Assembly: GCF_900129215.1 (NCBI RefSeq)
Contig: NZ_FQUQ01000002.1
Coordinates: 1,550,001 to 1,614,000, forward strand
DNA length: 64,000 bases
Direction of reading: 5' to 3'
Source of the DNA: Pedobacter caeni
GTDB lineage: Bacteria; Bacteroidota; Bacteroidia; Sphingobacteriales; Sphingobacteriaceae
Each line of letters starts with the position of its first letter. Within the stretch, counting starts at the first letter, position 1. This document shows positions 35,539 to 44,691 of this stretch, piece by piece. Position numbers and translations under genes: made by a program. The notes under the pieces are model-generated. The model ran no database searches. It saw nothing but the letters and a program-made list of their open reading frames with translations, and was not told where the DNA came from.

Positions 35539-37356
35539 ATGGGATATAGAAGTTTAGCAGAATGCGTTGCCGATTTAGAGAAACACGGGCATTTAATCAG
35601 AATTAAAGAAGAAGTAGATCCATATCTCGAGATGGCCGCAATTCATTTACGGGTATATGAACAGCAGGGGCCTGCCTTGTTTTTTGAGAAGGTGAAGGGG
35701 AGCTCTTTTCCGGCAGTATCTAATCTGTTCGGAACCTTAGAGCGTTCTAAATTTATGTTCAGGGATAGCCTGGATAAAGTGGAACAGCTGGTAGGACTGA
35801 GGTCTGACCCGATGAAAGTGCTGAAGAATCCTTTAAAGCTTCCGGGAATAGGTTTTACCGCTTTAACCGCGCTGCCTTTAAAACAGACTTTTAAATCTAC
35901 ATTCAGTAAAACCACGATCAGTGCGTTGCCGCAGATTGTAAACTGGCCTATGGACGGCGGTCCCTTTATTACCATGCCGCAGGTCTATACCGAAGATATT
36001 GATAAACCGGGGATCATGAATGCCAATCTGGGGATGTATCGCATTCAGCTGGCAGGTAATGATTATATAAAGGATCAGGAAATCGGACTTCATTATCAGA
36101 TCCACAGGGGGATAGGCGTACATCAATCGAAGGCCAATGCAAAGGGACAACCTTTAAAGGTGAGCATTTTTGTAGGAGGCCCTCCCTCTCATCCTCTGGC
36201 TGCAGTGATGCCCTTGCCGGAAGGATTGTCCGAAATGACTTTTGCCGGTGCTTTGGGTAACAGAAGATTCAGGTATTTTTATGATGAGGAAGGATTCTGT
36301 ATTTCTGCAGATGCTGATTTTGTGATCACTGGAACTGTTTATCCGCAAGAGAATAAACCTGAAGGCCCTTTTGGTGACCATTTAGGCTATTATAGTTTAA
36401 CGCATCCTTTTCCATTGATGAAAGTGCACAATGTGTACCATCGGAAAGATGCCATCTGGTCTTTTACCGTGGTTGGAAGGCCTCCTCAGGAGGATACCAG
36501 CTTTGGTGCATTGATTCATGAAATTGCAGGATCGGCATTGCCAAAAGAAATTCATGGATTAAAGGAATTGAATGCAGTAGATGCAGCAGGGGTACATCCT
36601 TTGTTGTTCGCGATTGGAAGTGAACGGTATACTCCTTTCCTTAAAGAGCGGAGGCCACAGGAGATCCTGACCATCGCAAATCATATTCTCGGTAAGAACC
36701 AATTGAGCCTGGCAAAATACCTGTTTATTGCAGCCAGGGAAGACGATGAAAGTCTGGATACACATGACATTTCGAAGTTTATGCAGCATATCCTTTCGAG
36801 GATAGATTTTCGTACTGACCTGCATTTCCATACCAATACGACGATTGATACCTTAGATTATAGTGGTGATGGATTGAATAGTGGTTCTAAGGTAGTGTTT
36901 GCTGCTGCAGGAGAAAAACGGAGAACATTGTCAGATGAGTTACCTGTCGGATTTAGTCTTCCTGAACCATTTAATGGGGTTCGTGTTGCCATTCCAGGGG
37001 TGTTAACCATCCAGTCTGGAACCTATCAGGACCAAAGACAAGCAAGCGAGGATATGGAAGTATTAAATCAACATCTGTTGACTCAGAACCTTGATGGCTT
37101 TGCCTTAATCGTGTTATGCGATGACAGTGCCTTTGCTGCAGAAAATATAAATAACCTGGTATGGATTACTTTTACGAGAAGTAACCCTGCTTCAGATATC
37201 CATGGGATTGGTGCTTTTACAGAGAACAAACATTGGGGCTGTACTGGTCCGGTGATTATTGACGCGCGTAAAAAGCCTCACCATGCGCCGGAACTGATTA
37301 AAGATGCAGAAGTAGAGAAGAATATTGAAGAACGGTTTTCAGCGTTGTTCAGGTAA
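35539..37356 (+). CDS. ubiD: UbiD-family decarboxylase (long, menaquinone-type)
   Basis: Reversible decarboxylase that uses prenylated FMN made by UbiX (2130). At 605 residues it is longer than the ~490-residue UbiD of E. coli and resembles the long form seen in Bacteroidota and Helicobacter, which is often linked to futalosine-route menaquinone synthesis (inference; no mqn genes here). Family features: Y-R-S-L-A-E-C at the start, Y-Y-S-L-T-H-P-F-P near residue 288, and the E-I-A-G-S-A-L-P segment near 330. Monocistronic between two terminators. Confidence 0.88.
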   Translation: MGYRSLAECVADLEKHGHLIRIKEEVDPYLEMAAIHLRVYEQQGPALFFEKVKGSSFPAVSNLFGTLERSKFMFRDSLDKVEQLVGLRSDPMKVLKNPLKLPGIGFTALTALPLKQTFKSTFSKTTISALPQIVNWPMDGGPFITMPQVYTEDIDKPGIMNANLGMYRIQLAGNDYIKDQEIGLHYQIHRGIGVHQSKANAKGQPLKVSIFVGGPPSHPLAAVMPLPEGLSEMTFAGALGNRRFRYFYDEEGFCISADADFVITGTVYPQENKPEGPFGDHLGYYSLTHPFPLMKVHNVYHRKDAIWSFTVVGRPPQEDTSFGALIHEIAGSALPKEIHGLKELNAVDAAGVHPLLFAIGSERYTPFLKERRPQEILTIANHILGKNQLSLAKYLFIAAREDDESLDTHDISKFMQHILSRIDFRTDLHFHTNTTIDTLDYSGDGLNSGSKVVFAAAGEKRRTLSDELPVGFSLPEPFNGVRVAIPGVLTIQSGTYQDQRQASEDMEVLNQHLLTQNLDGFALIVLCDDSAFAAENINNLVWITFTRSNPASDIHGIGAFTENKHWGCTGPVIIDARKKPHHAPELIKDAEVEKNIEERFSALFR

Positions 37357-37381
37357 ATCAGGACTATATAAAATAGTATAT

Positions 37382-37428
37382 AAACAAAATAGCCGTATCA
37401 CTGTCTGAGTGATACGGCTATTTTGTTT
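37382..37428. terminator. Strong bidirectional terminator
   Basis: Perfect 20-bp arms (37382-37401 and 37409-37428), 7-nt loop, between convergent ubiD and the FadL-type gene. Confidence 0.92.
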
Positions 37429-37474
37429 AAGTGTTTTTGGCTAAGTTGTAGCTGAATACAGGAGTTCTAAATCT

Positions 37475-38992
37475 TTAGAATCTTACGCCAAAAGTTAAGA
37501 ACACATTGTTTCTGGCAACTGCAATATTTGCTACTGGTTCTGAAAAATCATTTAAGGTATAGGCTCCTATATCTGTATTACTTTCTACTCGCTGATAAGT
37601 TGCGTCGATATAATAATCACCTACCCGATACCCTAAACCTCCTGAATACATTTTCGTTGCGAAATAAGATTTTTTATCATCTTTTATAGGACTGCCGTTA
37701 TTGGCATAACCTGCTCTTAAACTAAATGCATTATCAACTTTATATTCAGCCCCAATTCTGTAATTAACGGCTTCTGTATAGTTCTTTTTAATGTCAGCAT
37801 TTTGTTTGTCAATAACAGACTGATTGTTATCCTGATCTATAGAGAAATGCATTGAAGAATAATCTGTATAATCAACATCTGCAGAAATAATTGCTTTGTT
37901 TGCAATTACATAGCTGGCTCCAAGAGAACCTTTCAGAGGAGTACGGAGTCTGTATGTCATAGGGTACTGGCTAGGCGTGTTTGTGAAAACGCCAGCGTTA
38001 GGACCACTTGGATATCTGGTATCTAAGACTACTGATGTATTGTCGTCTACAAACAACCAGGTTGGTGTTTGGAAAGTTGCACCAACACGGAAACTACTGA
38101 TTGGTCTGAAAATTACCCCGATACGTCCGTTAAATCCGGAACCTTTGGTTTCCTGATTCGTTCTCATAGATAAGTCATACTTAGAATTCTGATCAACATT
38201 GAAGCCGGATTCCGTAAATTCTTTCGTGTTCACATAACGTGTGCTTACAAAGCCCAGACTTGCACCAATATAAACCTGATTCGAAATGTTTAAAGCTCCT
38301 GCAACATTTATTTCTGATGTAGATCCTGATCTCAATTCAGATTGAGTTTGTTGGTTGCTGTTGGTCAATACGTTCTGATTATTTCTTGAGGCATTATAGT
38401 AACCGTTAGCAGGGACAGTATTGTCATAACCGATTACATAATTGTCGTAGGCCATGGTTTCAATATTGCCTTTCGGGAGGTTATTCGGTGCTCTATTGAA
38501 ATAGTTGGCTTCTTCAGCAAAAAAATCTCCAATTGAATTGACTTTATTCGTTCCGTTTGCACCAAGATTTGCCGTGAAATCATTGTTCCTGTTGTAACCT
38601 ACTCCAAACACAGCGCTGATGAGTCCTTTTTGTGCATCCTGTCCTTTAGGTTTAAAGGTTGGACTATAGAAAACTGCCCCGACATTATTCAGGTTTAATT
38701 GATTTTTGGAGGTTTTCGTATTTTGATTCAGATAGTCTGCATTCCCTTTGATGATATTGAATTCGGGAGTAAGGCTGAATTCAGACTTCGTGAATAGGCC
38801 TAATCCGGCAGGGTTAGCACCCAGAGAGCTCATGTCGCCACCAACTCCAATTTGTGCACCGCCCATTGCTTTAAATCTTGCCGTGCTACCATAATTGGTT
38901 TGGGAGAATTTTAAGGCATCGGGAGTGTATTGAGCATATAAAGACCCTGTAGTAGCTACTGTAGCTATTACAGATAGTATAATTTTTTTCAT
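37475..38992 (-). CDS. OmpP1/FadL/TodX-family outer-membrane protein
   Basis: A 505-residue predicted outer-membrane beta-barrel with a signal peptide (cleavage after S-L-Y-A, about residue 20). The family's N-terminal hatch phrase appears as A-M-G-G-A-Q-I-G and S-S-L-G-A-N-P-A-G-L-G near residues 42-66. The C-terminus ends in F-L-T-F-G-V-R-F, with a terminal Phe suited to BAM recognition. FadL relatives import long-chain fatty acids and other hydrophobic molecules. Confidence 0.87.
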   Translation of the reverse strand: MKKIILSVIATVATTGSLYAQYTPDALKFSQTNYGSTARFKAMGGAQIGVGGDMSSLGANPAGLGLFTKSEFSLTPEFNIIKGNADYLNQNTKTSKNQLNLNNVGAVFYSPTFKPKGQDAQKGLISAVFGVGYNRNNDFTANLGANGTNKVNSIGDFFAEEANYFNRAPNNLPKGNIETMAYDNYVIGYDNTVPANGYYNASRNNQNVLTNSNQQTQSELRSGSTSEINVAGALNISNQVYIGASLGFVSTRYVNTKEFTESGFNVDQNSKYDLSMRTNQETKGSGFNGRIGVIFRPISSFRVGATFQTPTWLFVDDNTSVVLDTRYPSGPNAGVFTNTPSQYPMTYRLRTPLKGSLGASYVIANKAIISADVDYTDYSSMHFSIDQDNNQSVIDKQNADIKKNYTEAVNYRIGAEYKVDNAFSLRAGYANNGSPIKDDKKSYFATKMYSGGLGYRVGDYYIDATYQRVESNTDIGAYTLNDFSEPVANIAVARNNVFLTFGVRF

Positions 38993-39020
38993 TTAGTATG
39001 TTAAATAGAATTTTGGAAAT

Positions 39021-39049
39021 GAATCCCGATATCCTAAATATCGGGATTC
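39021..39049. terminator. Hairpin between the FadL-type and Gly-rich genes
   Basis: Arms GAATCCCGATA (39021-39031) and TATCGGGATTC (39039-39049). The T tract on either strand is weak, so it may be a processing hairpin rather than a full terminator. Confidence 0.5.
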
Positions 39050-39053
39050 TTAA

Positions 39054-40025
39054 TTAGCCTCTGCCTGCGCGTGATGACCTTCCGCCACCACCACCACCGC
39101 CGCCGTTACCGCCGCCTGATGATCTGCCACCACCACCTTCACTACCACTTCTGCTTGGTGGTGGAGTATATGATGGTCTGCTTTGAGGTTCCGGTCTGTA
39201 TCCTTCTGTTCTTGAAGGTCTGCTTTGAGGTTCTGGCCTGTAGCCATCCGATCTTGATGTTCTTTCTCCACGTGATGAACCTGAGTTATCAACTCTTGAT
39301 CCTCTGCTGGTCCGCTCATTTGGATTGTACATTTCTGACCTCGTTCTGCGGGAGATTACGTTGCCATCCATGTCACTTCTGACTGCACCTGATCCGGTAC
39401 GGCCGCTATATCCGCCACGGTAAGTTCTGGTGCCATCTTCTCTGCCGATAGACGGTCTGGGTACATTGGTTGTTCTGCCGGTATAAGTTCCACCGTAATA
39501 ACCTCCGCCGTAGTATCCGCCACCGTAATAGCCACCGCCATAGTAACCTCCACCAAAGCCACCACCATAATAGTTATTCCATCCCCATGGATTATAACCG
39601 AACGGTGAATAATAGTTGCCCCATCCATAATATGGAGAGTTCCATAAAGAACCAAAGCTTAAGCCCAATGAAAAGCCATTGTAGCCATAACCGTTACCAT
39701 ATCCGTAATAGTTGTCGAAATAAGGATCGTAGTATGATCTCCATGGACTGGAGTATGAGAATCTATTGATGCGGGAAGAGTAATCCATATCATAATAAGG
39801 ATCACTGGTGCCATAATATTCGTCGCTTTGATCGTATTGATCATAGTTGTTCTGAGATGCCTGTTGTCTCGGCCGCTCCTGAGGCGTATAGATCTGCGCC
39901 TTAGCAGTAGAGTTGTAAACATCATCCTCATTAGTGCTTTGCTGCGCATATCTTGGCGCAGAGCAGGACGCAACAACAATTGTTGTCAGGGCCAGCATAC
40001 TGGTGAATAAATGGTTAGGTTTCAT
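39054..40025 (-). CDS. Low-complexity Gly/Tyr/Arg/Ser-rich lipoprotein
   Basis: About 323 residues from ATG 40025 (nine residues earlier is another possible start). Lipobox V-A-S-C. The middle third is a Tyr/Gly region with repeated G-G-Y-Y-G and G-G-F-G-G runs. The last third is Arg/Ser/Pro-rich with two copies of G-Y-R-P-E-P-Q-S-R-P-S and ends in a Gly tract. It is probably disordered or amyloid-like at the surface. No catalytic domain is visible. Similar Tyr/Gly-rich lipoproteins are common in Sphingobacteriaceae; their role is not known. Confidence 0.8.
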   Translation of the reverse strand: MKPNHLFTSMLALTTIVVASCSAPRYAQQSTNEDDVYNSTAKAQIYTPQERPRQQASQNNYDQYDQSDEYYGTSDPYYDMDYSSRINRFSYSSPWRSYYDPYFDNYYGYGNGYGYNGFSLGLSFGSLWNSPYYGWGNYYSPFGYNPWGWNNYYGGGFGGGYYGGGYYGGGYYGGGYYGGTYTGRTTNVPRPSIGREDGTRTYRGGYSGRTGSGAVRSDMDGNVISRRTRSEMYNPNERTSRGSRVDNSGSSRGERTSRSDGYRPEPQSRPSRTEGYRPEPQSRPSYTPPPSRSGSEGGGGRSSGGGNGGGGGGGGRSSRAGRG

Positions 40026-40074
40026 AACTATATGTTTTCTTTGTGTGTGCACGTTTTTTGTAGGTATAAATTTA

Positions 40075-40082
40075 TAAATTTG
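40075..40082 (+). promoter_or_regulatory. -7 box for proS
   Basis: TAAATTTG (exact TAnnTTTG) within a 14-bp palindrome AAATTTATAAATTT, 47 nt before the proS ATG. Confidence 0.45.
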
Positions 40083-40129
40083 TAGCCTACATTACAAGCA
40101 AACTTACACAAAAAACGTTCCAAATAGTT

Positions 40130-41602
40130 ATGAGCAAAGGTATTACAAGTAAAAACGAAGATTATTCCCAGTGGTATAACGACATTGTTATAAAGGCAGA
40201 CCTTGCAGAACATTCTTCTGTAAAGGGGTGTATGGTGATAAAACCCTATGGATACTCCATTTGGGAGAAGATACAGGCTGTTTTAGACCAAAAATTTAAA
40301 GATACAGGCCATAGTAACGCTTACTTTCCTTTATTCATTCCTAAGTCATATTTTTCGAAGGAAGCTTCCCATGTGGAGGGCTTTGCGACAGAATGTGCAG
40401 TTGTGACACATTATCGTCTTAAAAATGATGGAAACGGCAATATTGTCGTAGATGAAACTGCGAAACTGGAAGAGGAACTGATCGTAAGACCAACATCCGA
40501 GACCATCATCTGGAACACTTACAAAGGCTGGATCCAATCTTACCGTGACCTTCCTTTACTGATCAACCAATGGGCTAACGTTGTGCGTTGGGAAATGCGT
40601 ACGCGTTTATTTCTTCGTACCACAGAATTCCTTTGGCAGGAAGGGCATACTGCGCATTCTACTGCGCAGGAAGCCGTTGAAGAAACAGAAAGAATGCTGG
40701 ATGTCTATGCAGATTTCGCAGAAAACTGGATGGCCGTTCCGGTAGTTAAAGGAATGAAAACAGCAAATGAGCGTTTTGCAGGTGCTTTAGAAACTTATTG
40801 TATTGAGGCTTTGATGCAGGATGGGAAAGCTTTACAGGCAGGAACATCACATTTCCTTGGTCAGAACTTTGCGAAAGCATTTGATGTGAAGTTCACCAAT
40901 AAAGAAGGAAAGATTGAGCATGTATGGGCAACTTCATGGGGTGTTTCTACCCGTTTAATGGGTGCTTTGATTATGGCACACAGTGATGATGCGGGGTTGG
41001 TATTGCCTCCGAAACTGGCGCCTATTCAGGTGGTGATCGTTCCGATTTACAAAGGTGATGAGGAATTGCAAAAGATTTCCGCATTTGTGGATGAGTTGAT
41101 GCCGAAGTTAAAGAAGCTGGGTATTTCTGTAAAATACGATGATCGGGACACGCAACGTCCGGGCTTCAAATTTGCAGAATACGAATTGAAAGGTGTGCCC
41201 GTTCGTTTGGCTATTGGTGGAAGAGATCTGGAAAATGGTACTGTTGAACTTGCCCGCAGGGATACAAGAGAGAAACAAACTGTAATTCAGGAAGGTCTGG
41301 ACATTCATATTGCTCAGTTACTGGAAGAGATTCAGGAGAACATTTACAATAAAGCGTCTGCCTTCAGAGATGAACATACTACAGATGCCAATTCTTACGA
41401 TGAGTTTAAGGAATTGTTGGATGGCAAAGCCGGATTCATTTCTGCGCATTGGGATGGAACACCTGAAACAGAGCAGAAGATTAAAGAAGAGACAAAGGCA
41501 ACCATCAGGTGTGTTCCTTTAAACAATAAGCTTGAAGATGGTGTTTGTATTTATTCTGGCAAACCATCTAAGCAAAGGGTGTTATTCGCCAGGGCTTATT
41601 AA
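40130..41602 (+). CDS. proS: Prolyl-tRNA synthetase
   Basis: Charges tRNA-Pro; two tRNA-Pro(TGG) genes are at 55341 and 55472. At 490 residues it is the archaeal/eukaryotic-type ProRS without the bacterial insertion (editing) domain. Class II motif 2 appears as [16 protein letters not shown] near residue 150, then W-Q-E-G-H-T-A-H. The anticodon domain and a C-terminal extension ending F-A-R-A-Y follow. Divergent from the Gly-rich lipoprotein gene. Confidence 0.94.
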   Translation: MSKGITSKNEDYSQWYNDIVIKADLAEHSSVKGCMVIKPYGYSIWEKIQAVLDQKFKDTGHSNAYFPLFIPKSYFSKEASHVEGFATECAVVTHYRLKNDGNGNIVVDETAKLEEELIVRPTSETIIWNTYKGWIQSYRDLPLLINQWANVVRWEMRTRLFLRTTEFLWQEGHTAHSTAQEAVEETERMLDVYADFAENWMAVPVVKGMKTANERFAGALETYCIEALMQDGKALQAGTSHFLGQNFAKAFDVKFTNKEGKIEHVWATSWGVSTRLMGALIMAHSDDAGLVLPPKLAPIQVVIVPIYKGDEELQKISAFVDELMPKLKKLGISVKYDDRDTQRPGFKFAEYELKGVPVRLAIGGRDLENGTVELARRDTREKQTVIQEGLDIHIAQLLEEIQENIYNKASAFRDEHTTDANSYDEFKELLDGKAGFISAHWDGTPETEQKIKEETKATIRCVPLNNKLEDGVCIYSGKPSKQRVLFARAY

Positions 41603-41649
41603 CTATTTGTTTATGCAGCATAATGTGTTGTAAATAAAAACCAGCATTA

Positions 41650-42345
41650 ATGGATACTGAAAATTACGGTAAAATACTTAAAGAATTTGAATGTAAAGCT
41701 TCTTTAAAACAGTCGATTTACAGGAATACAACGGAGATTTTTGAGTTGTTAAAAAAGCAATTGTCGAAGACTGCAGGGAAATTGAAACACGATTATGGTG
41801 TAAAAGATACTTCTGTAGAAATTGATTATAAAGAGAACAATAAGTTTGAAGCTCAACTTAAATTCTCCGGGGATATGCTGATGGTATCTATGCACAGCAA
41901 TATTTTTAACTTTGAACCTACCCATTCGATATTTCAGACGAAATACATTAAGGATGATCCTTCCTTGAGTTATTGTGGCGTTATTTATATCCATAATTTC
42001 CTGGCTGACTCCATTAAGTACAACCGTCTGGCAGATCAGGGATCCCTGATTGCACGTATCCTCATCAATAAAGACAAACACTTTATGGTAGAAGGAGAGG
42101 GTGCATTGGATTTCCTGTATCAGGATATTGCCAATAATCTGGTGACAGACGAAAAGCTGACAGACATCATAGAACGGTCAATTTTGTTCTGTTTGGATTC
42201 GGATCTTCTGATTCCTCCATTTGCGCAAATAAAAGAAGTAACTTTAAATCAAAAACAGTCCATGCTGGCAGCAAGCGGATATCCTACAGGCAAGCACCTT
42301 GGATATCAGTTTAAAGCAGAAATGGAGCAAAATAATAACATATGA
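41650..42345 (+). CDS. Conserved hypothetical protein coupled to cystathionine synthase/lyase
   Basis: A 231-residue soluble protein I do not recognise. It has a basic N-terminal helix with many Lys, a beta-rich middle (V-E-I-D-Y-K-E-N-N-K-F), a helical part (D-S-I-K-Y-N-R-L-A-D-Q-G-S-L-I-A-R), and no Cys-pair or P-loop. Its stop overlaps the next start as ATGA, which couples it to the metB-like gene. Confidence 0.75.
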   Translation: MDTENYGKILKEFECKASLKQSIYRNTTEIFELLKKQLSKTAGKLKHDYGVKDTSVEIDYKENNKFEAQLKFSGDMLMVSMHSNIFNFEPTHSIFQTKYIKDDPSLSYCGVIYIHNFLADSIKYNRLADQGSLIARILINKDKHFMVEGEGALDFLYQDIANNLVTDEKLTDIIERSILFCLDSDLLIPPFAQIKEVTLNQKQSMLAASGYPTGKHLGYQFKAEMEQNNNI

Positions 42346-43481
42346 AGTTCGCAACAAAAGCAATACATGCCGGTCAGGAACCTGACCCTTCTACCGGAGC
42401 AGTAATGACTCCCATATATCAAACCTCTACCTATTGGCAGAAATCTCCTGGTGATCATCAGGGATTCGAATATTCGAGAGGTACGAATCCTACGCGTAAG
42501 GCCTTAGAGGCTTGCCTTGCTGCTTTGGAAAATGCAAAACATGGTTTGGCCTTTTCAAGTGGAATGGGTGCTACGGATACGGTTCTAAGGTTATTACAGC
42601 CTGGAGATGAGGTGATCACAGGTAATGATCTTTATGGAGGTTCTTACCGCATCTTCACTAAAGTATACGCTAAGTATGGCATTAAATTCCATTTCCTGGA
42701 TTTATCAAAACCAGAGAACATGCTGCCATATATCAATGATAAAACCAAGTTGGTATGGATTGAAACCCCTACAAATCCAACGATGCAGATCATTGACATC
42801 GAAGGGATTGCTAAAATCACTAAAGAGCGTAAACTCATCCTTACGGTAGACAATACTTTTGCTTCTCCTTACCTTCAAAACCCTATGGATCTGGGTGCTG
42901 ATATCGTGATGCATTCGGTAACAAAATACATTGGAGGTCACTCTGATGTCGTAATGGGTGCTTTATTGGTAAATGATGATCAGTTATACAAAGACCTTTG
43001 GTTTATCTATAATGCTTGTGGAGCTACTCCGGGACCTCAGGATGCCTTTCTGGTACTGAGAGGAATTAAGACCCTTCACCTGAGAATGAAAGCGCACTGT
43101 GAAAACGGCGAGAAGGTTGCACGATTCCTTAAGAGCCATCCAAAAGTAGATAAGATTTACTGGCCTGGTTTTGAAGATCATCCTAACCATGACATTGCTA
43201 AAAAGCAGATGCGTGGATTTGGCGGTATGGTTTCCATCACTTTGAAGGATGCTGATCTTCAGGAAACATTCAGAGTTGCTTCTTCATTCAAAGTGTTTAC
43301 ACTTGCTGAATCATTAGGTGGTGTGGAATCTTTAATCAATCACCCTGTGAGCATGACCCACGGTTCTATCCCAAAAGAAGAGCGTGAAAAAGTAGGTGTT
43401 ACAGACAATCTTTTACGCTTAAGTGTAGGTGTAGAAGATATCGATGATTTAATTGCAGATTTAGAACAAGCTTTAAAATAA
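42342..43481 (+). CDS. metB: Cystathionine gamma-synthase/lyase family enzyme
   Basis: PLP enzyme of the Cys/Met metabolism family, 379 residues. PLP Lys in S-V-T-K-Y-I-G-G-H-S-D near residue 194; the signature Y-S-R-G-T-N-P-T-R is near residue 46 and E-T-P-T-N-P near 141. The sequence alone does not separate cystathionine gamma-synthase from gamma-lyase, so metB is a working symbol. Downstream gene starts 6 nt later. Confidence 0.85.
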   Translation: MKFATKAIHAGQEPDPSTGAVMTPIYQTSTYWQKSPGDHQGFEYSRGTNPTRKALEACLAALENAKHGLAFSSGMGATDTVLRLLQPGDEVITGNDLYGGSYRIFTKVYAKYGIKFHFLDLSKPENMLPYINDKTKLVWIETPTNPTMQIIDIEGIAKITKERKLILTVDNTFASPYLQNPMDLGADIVMHSVTKYIGGHSDVVMGALLVNDDQLYKDLWFIYNACGATPGPQDAFLVLRGIKTLHLRMKAHCENGEKVARFLKSHPKVDKIYWPGFEDHPNHDIAKKQMRGFGGMVSITLKDADLQETFRVASSFKVFTLAESLGGVESLINHPVSMTHGSIPKEEREKVGVTDNLLRLSVGVEDIDDLIADLEQALK

Positions 43482-43487
43482 GAAACA

Positions 43488-44342
43488 TTGGAATTCCTGG
43501 AACTTAAAGATTTTTTGGACCACAAAGTTGAACAATACAACCGGCCCAATTTCATCACCAATGATCCGATTTGCATTCCACATCGTTTTTCTAAAAAACA
43601 AGACGTTGAAATTGCCGCATTCTTTGCGGCAATTTTAGCTTGGGGGCAACGCAAGACGATCATCAACAAATGTACAGAGCTCTTCCAGCGTATGGATAAT
43701 GAGCCTTACGACTTCATGCTAAACCATAGTGATGACGACCTGAAGCGCTTATTGAACTTCAAGCACCGGACCTTCAATGATACTGATCTGTTGTATTTCG
43801 TATCTTTCTTCAAGCATCATTACGAGCAATCCGATACCCTTGAAGATGCCTTCCTGGCCCCGGATTCTATCTTCAGAGAAGAATACCTGGTAGAAGATTC
43901 CTCAACGTCAAAACAATACGCTTCTTCTGCCTGTCTGCAATCCGAGTTAAAGAAAGTCCCAGCTACGGAGCGTGCCCTGAACCATTTCAGATCGTACTTC
44001 TTCAGCCTTCCTGATTTCCCGAGAAGAACCATCAAACATGTTTCTTCCCCCTTACAAAAATCCACCTGTAAACGCCTGAATATGTTCTTACGCTGGATGG
44101 TAAGAAAGGACAATAAAGGAGTTGATTTCGGTGTCTGGAATACCATTAAACCTGCCGATTTGATCTGTCCCTGCGATGTCCATGTAGATCGCGTAGCGCG
44201 CAAACTCGGATTGATCAACAGAAAACAAACCGATTGGCAAACTGCAGTAGAACTAACTGCTCATCTATCGGAATTCGATCCAATTGACCCTGTGAAATAC
44301 GACTTCGCTTTGTTCGGCCTCGGCATTGAAGAAAAGTTCTAA
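43488..44342 (+). CDS. TIGR02757 family protein
   Basis: A 284-residue conserved protein of Bacteroidota and a few other phyla; role unknown. Features: R-P-N-F-I-T-N-D-P-I-C-I-P-H-R-F near residues 18-33, W-G-Q-R-K-T-I near 51, P-C-D-V-H-V-D-R-V-A near residue 230, and the end L-F-G-L-G. The His, Asp and Arg pattern suggests a helical, HhH-like nucleic-acid-binding fold (inference). The start is TTG 43488; it sits 6 nt after the metB-like gene. Confidence 0.85.
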   Translation: MEFLELKDFLDHKVEQYNRPNFITNDPICIPHRFSKKQDVEIAAFFAAILAWGQRKTIINKCTELFQRMDNEPYDFMLNHSDDDLKRLLNFKHRTFNDTDLLYFVSFFKHHYEQSDTLEDAFLAPDSIFREEYLVEDSSTSKQYASSACLQSELKKVPATERALNHFRSYFFSLPDFPRRTIKHVSSPLQKSTCKRLNMFLRWMVRKDNKGVDFGVWNTIKPADLICPCDVHVDRVARKLGLINRKQTDWQTAVELTAHLSEFDPIDPVKYDFALFGLGIEEKF

Positions 44343-44355
44343 AGCCTAAAATATT

Positions 44356-44385
44356 AAGACCTAAAGAAAAATCTCTTTGGGTCTT
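44356..44385 (+). terminator. Weak terminator after the TIGR02757 gene
   Basis: Arms AAGACCTAAAG (44356-44366) and CTTTGGGTCTT (44375-44385), pairing with one G-U. The T tract is short. Confidence 0.5.
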
Positions 44386-44390
44386 GCTTT

Positions 44391-44560
44391 AACATCCTGC
44401 TTAATACTCCCTGTTTCGACATCCTGCTCAATCATTCTGCTTAACACGCGCTGTTTTCGATATCCTGCTTAATAATCCTGCTTAATACTCCCTGTTTCGA
44501 CATCCTGCTCAATCATCCTGCTCAACACTCCTTGCTTCGACATCCTGCTTTAGCCTCCCC
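44391..44560. repeat. Tandem 40-bp repeat array
   Basis: Four imperfect units of 40-41 bp (U1 44419-44459, U2 44460-44499, U3 44500-44539, with partial units on each side). Each is built from shorter elements based on CATCCTGCTYAAT and closed by CTGTTTCG. The minus strand reads in part I-E-Q-D-V-E-T-G-S-I-K-Q-D, broken by stops. No CRISPR-like spacers. Confidence 0.8.
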
Positions 44561-44578
44561 GCAAAGGAGCAATATTTT

Positions 44579-44662
44579 AAAAAAAGAGGTGTTAATGTGA
44601 TGGCCTAGGAATTTTGCCCCTTCAGGCAAAGGTTCCAGCCAGAACAAAACACCTCTTTTTTT
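44579..44662. ncRNA. Candidate compact structured RNA or hairpin element
   Basis: A nested hairpin of 84 nt. The outer stem is 15 bp (44579-44593 with 44648-44662) with A and T runs at its ends. Inner stems are TGGC/GCCA (44601-44604 with 44638-44641), GGAA/TTCC (44608-44611 with 44633-44636) and TTTGCC/GGCAAA (44613-44618 with 44625-44630). It could be an extended terminator, a small RNA or a miniature mobile element. Confidence 0.45.
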
Positions 44663-44691
44663 AAGAGCGAACATTTTTTACCTTTATTGTT

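Noticed and set aside
39050..39979. Several overlapping open frames opposite and beside the Gly/Tyr-rich gene
   Set aside because: Low-complexity GC-periodic DNA opens extra frames; only the frame with the lipobox has a signal and a plausible start.
40060..40090. GTAGG/CCTAC inverted repeat around the proS promoter as an operator
   Set aside because: The arms are only 5 bp and not centred on the inner palindrome; the TAAATTTG promoter box explains the AT-rich centre.
44391..44560. CRISPR array
   Set aside because: Repeats abut without unique spacers, units differ in sequence, and no cas gene is nearby.
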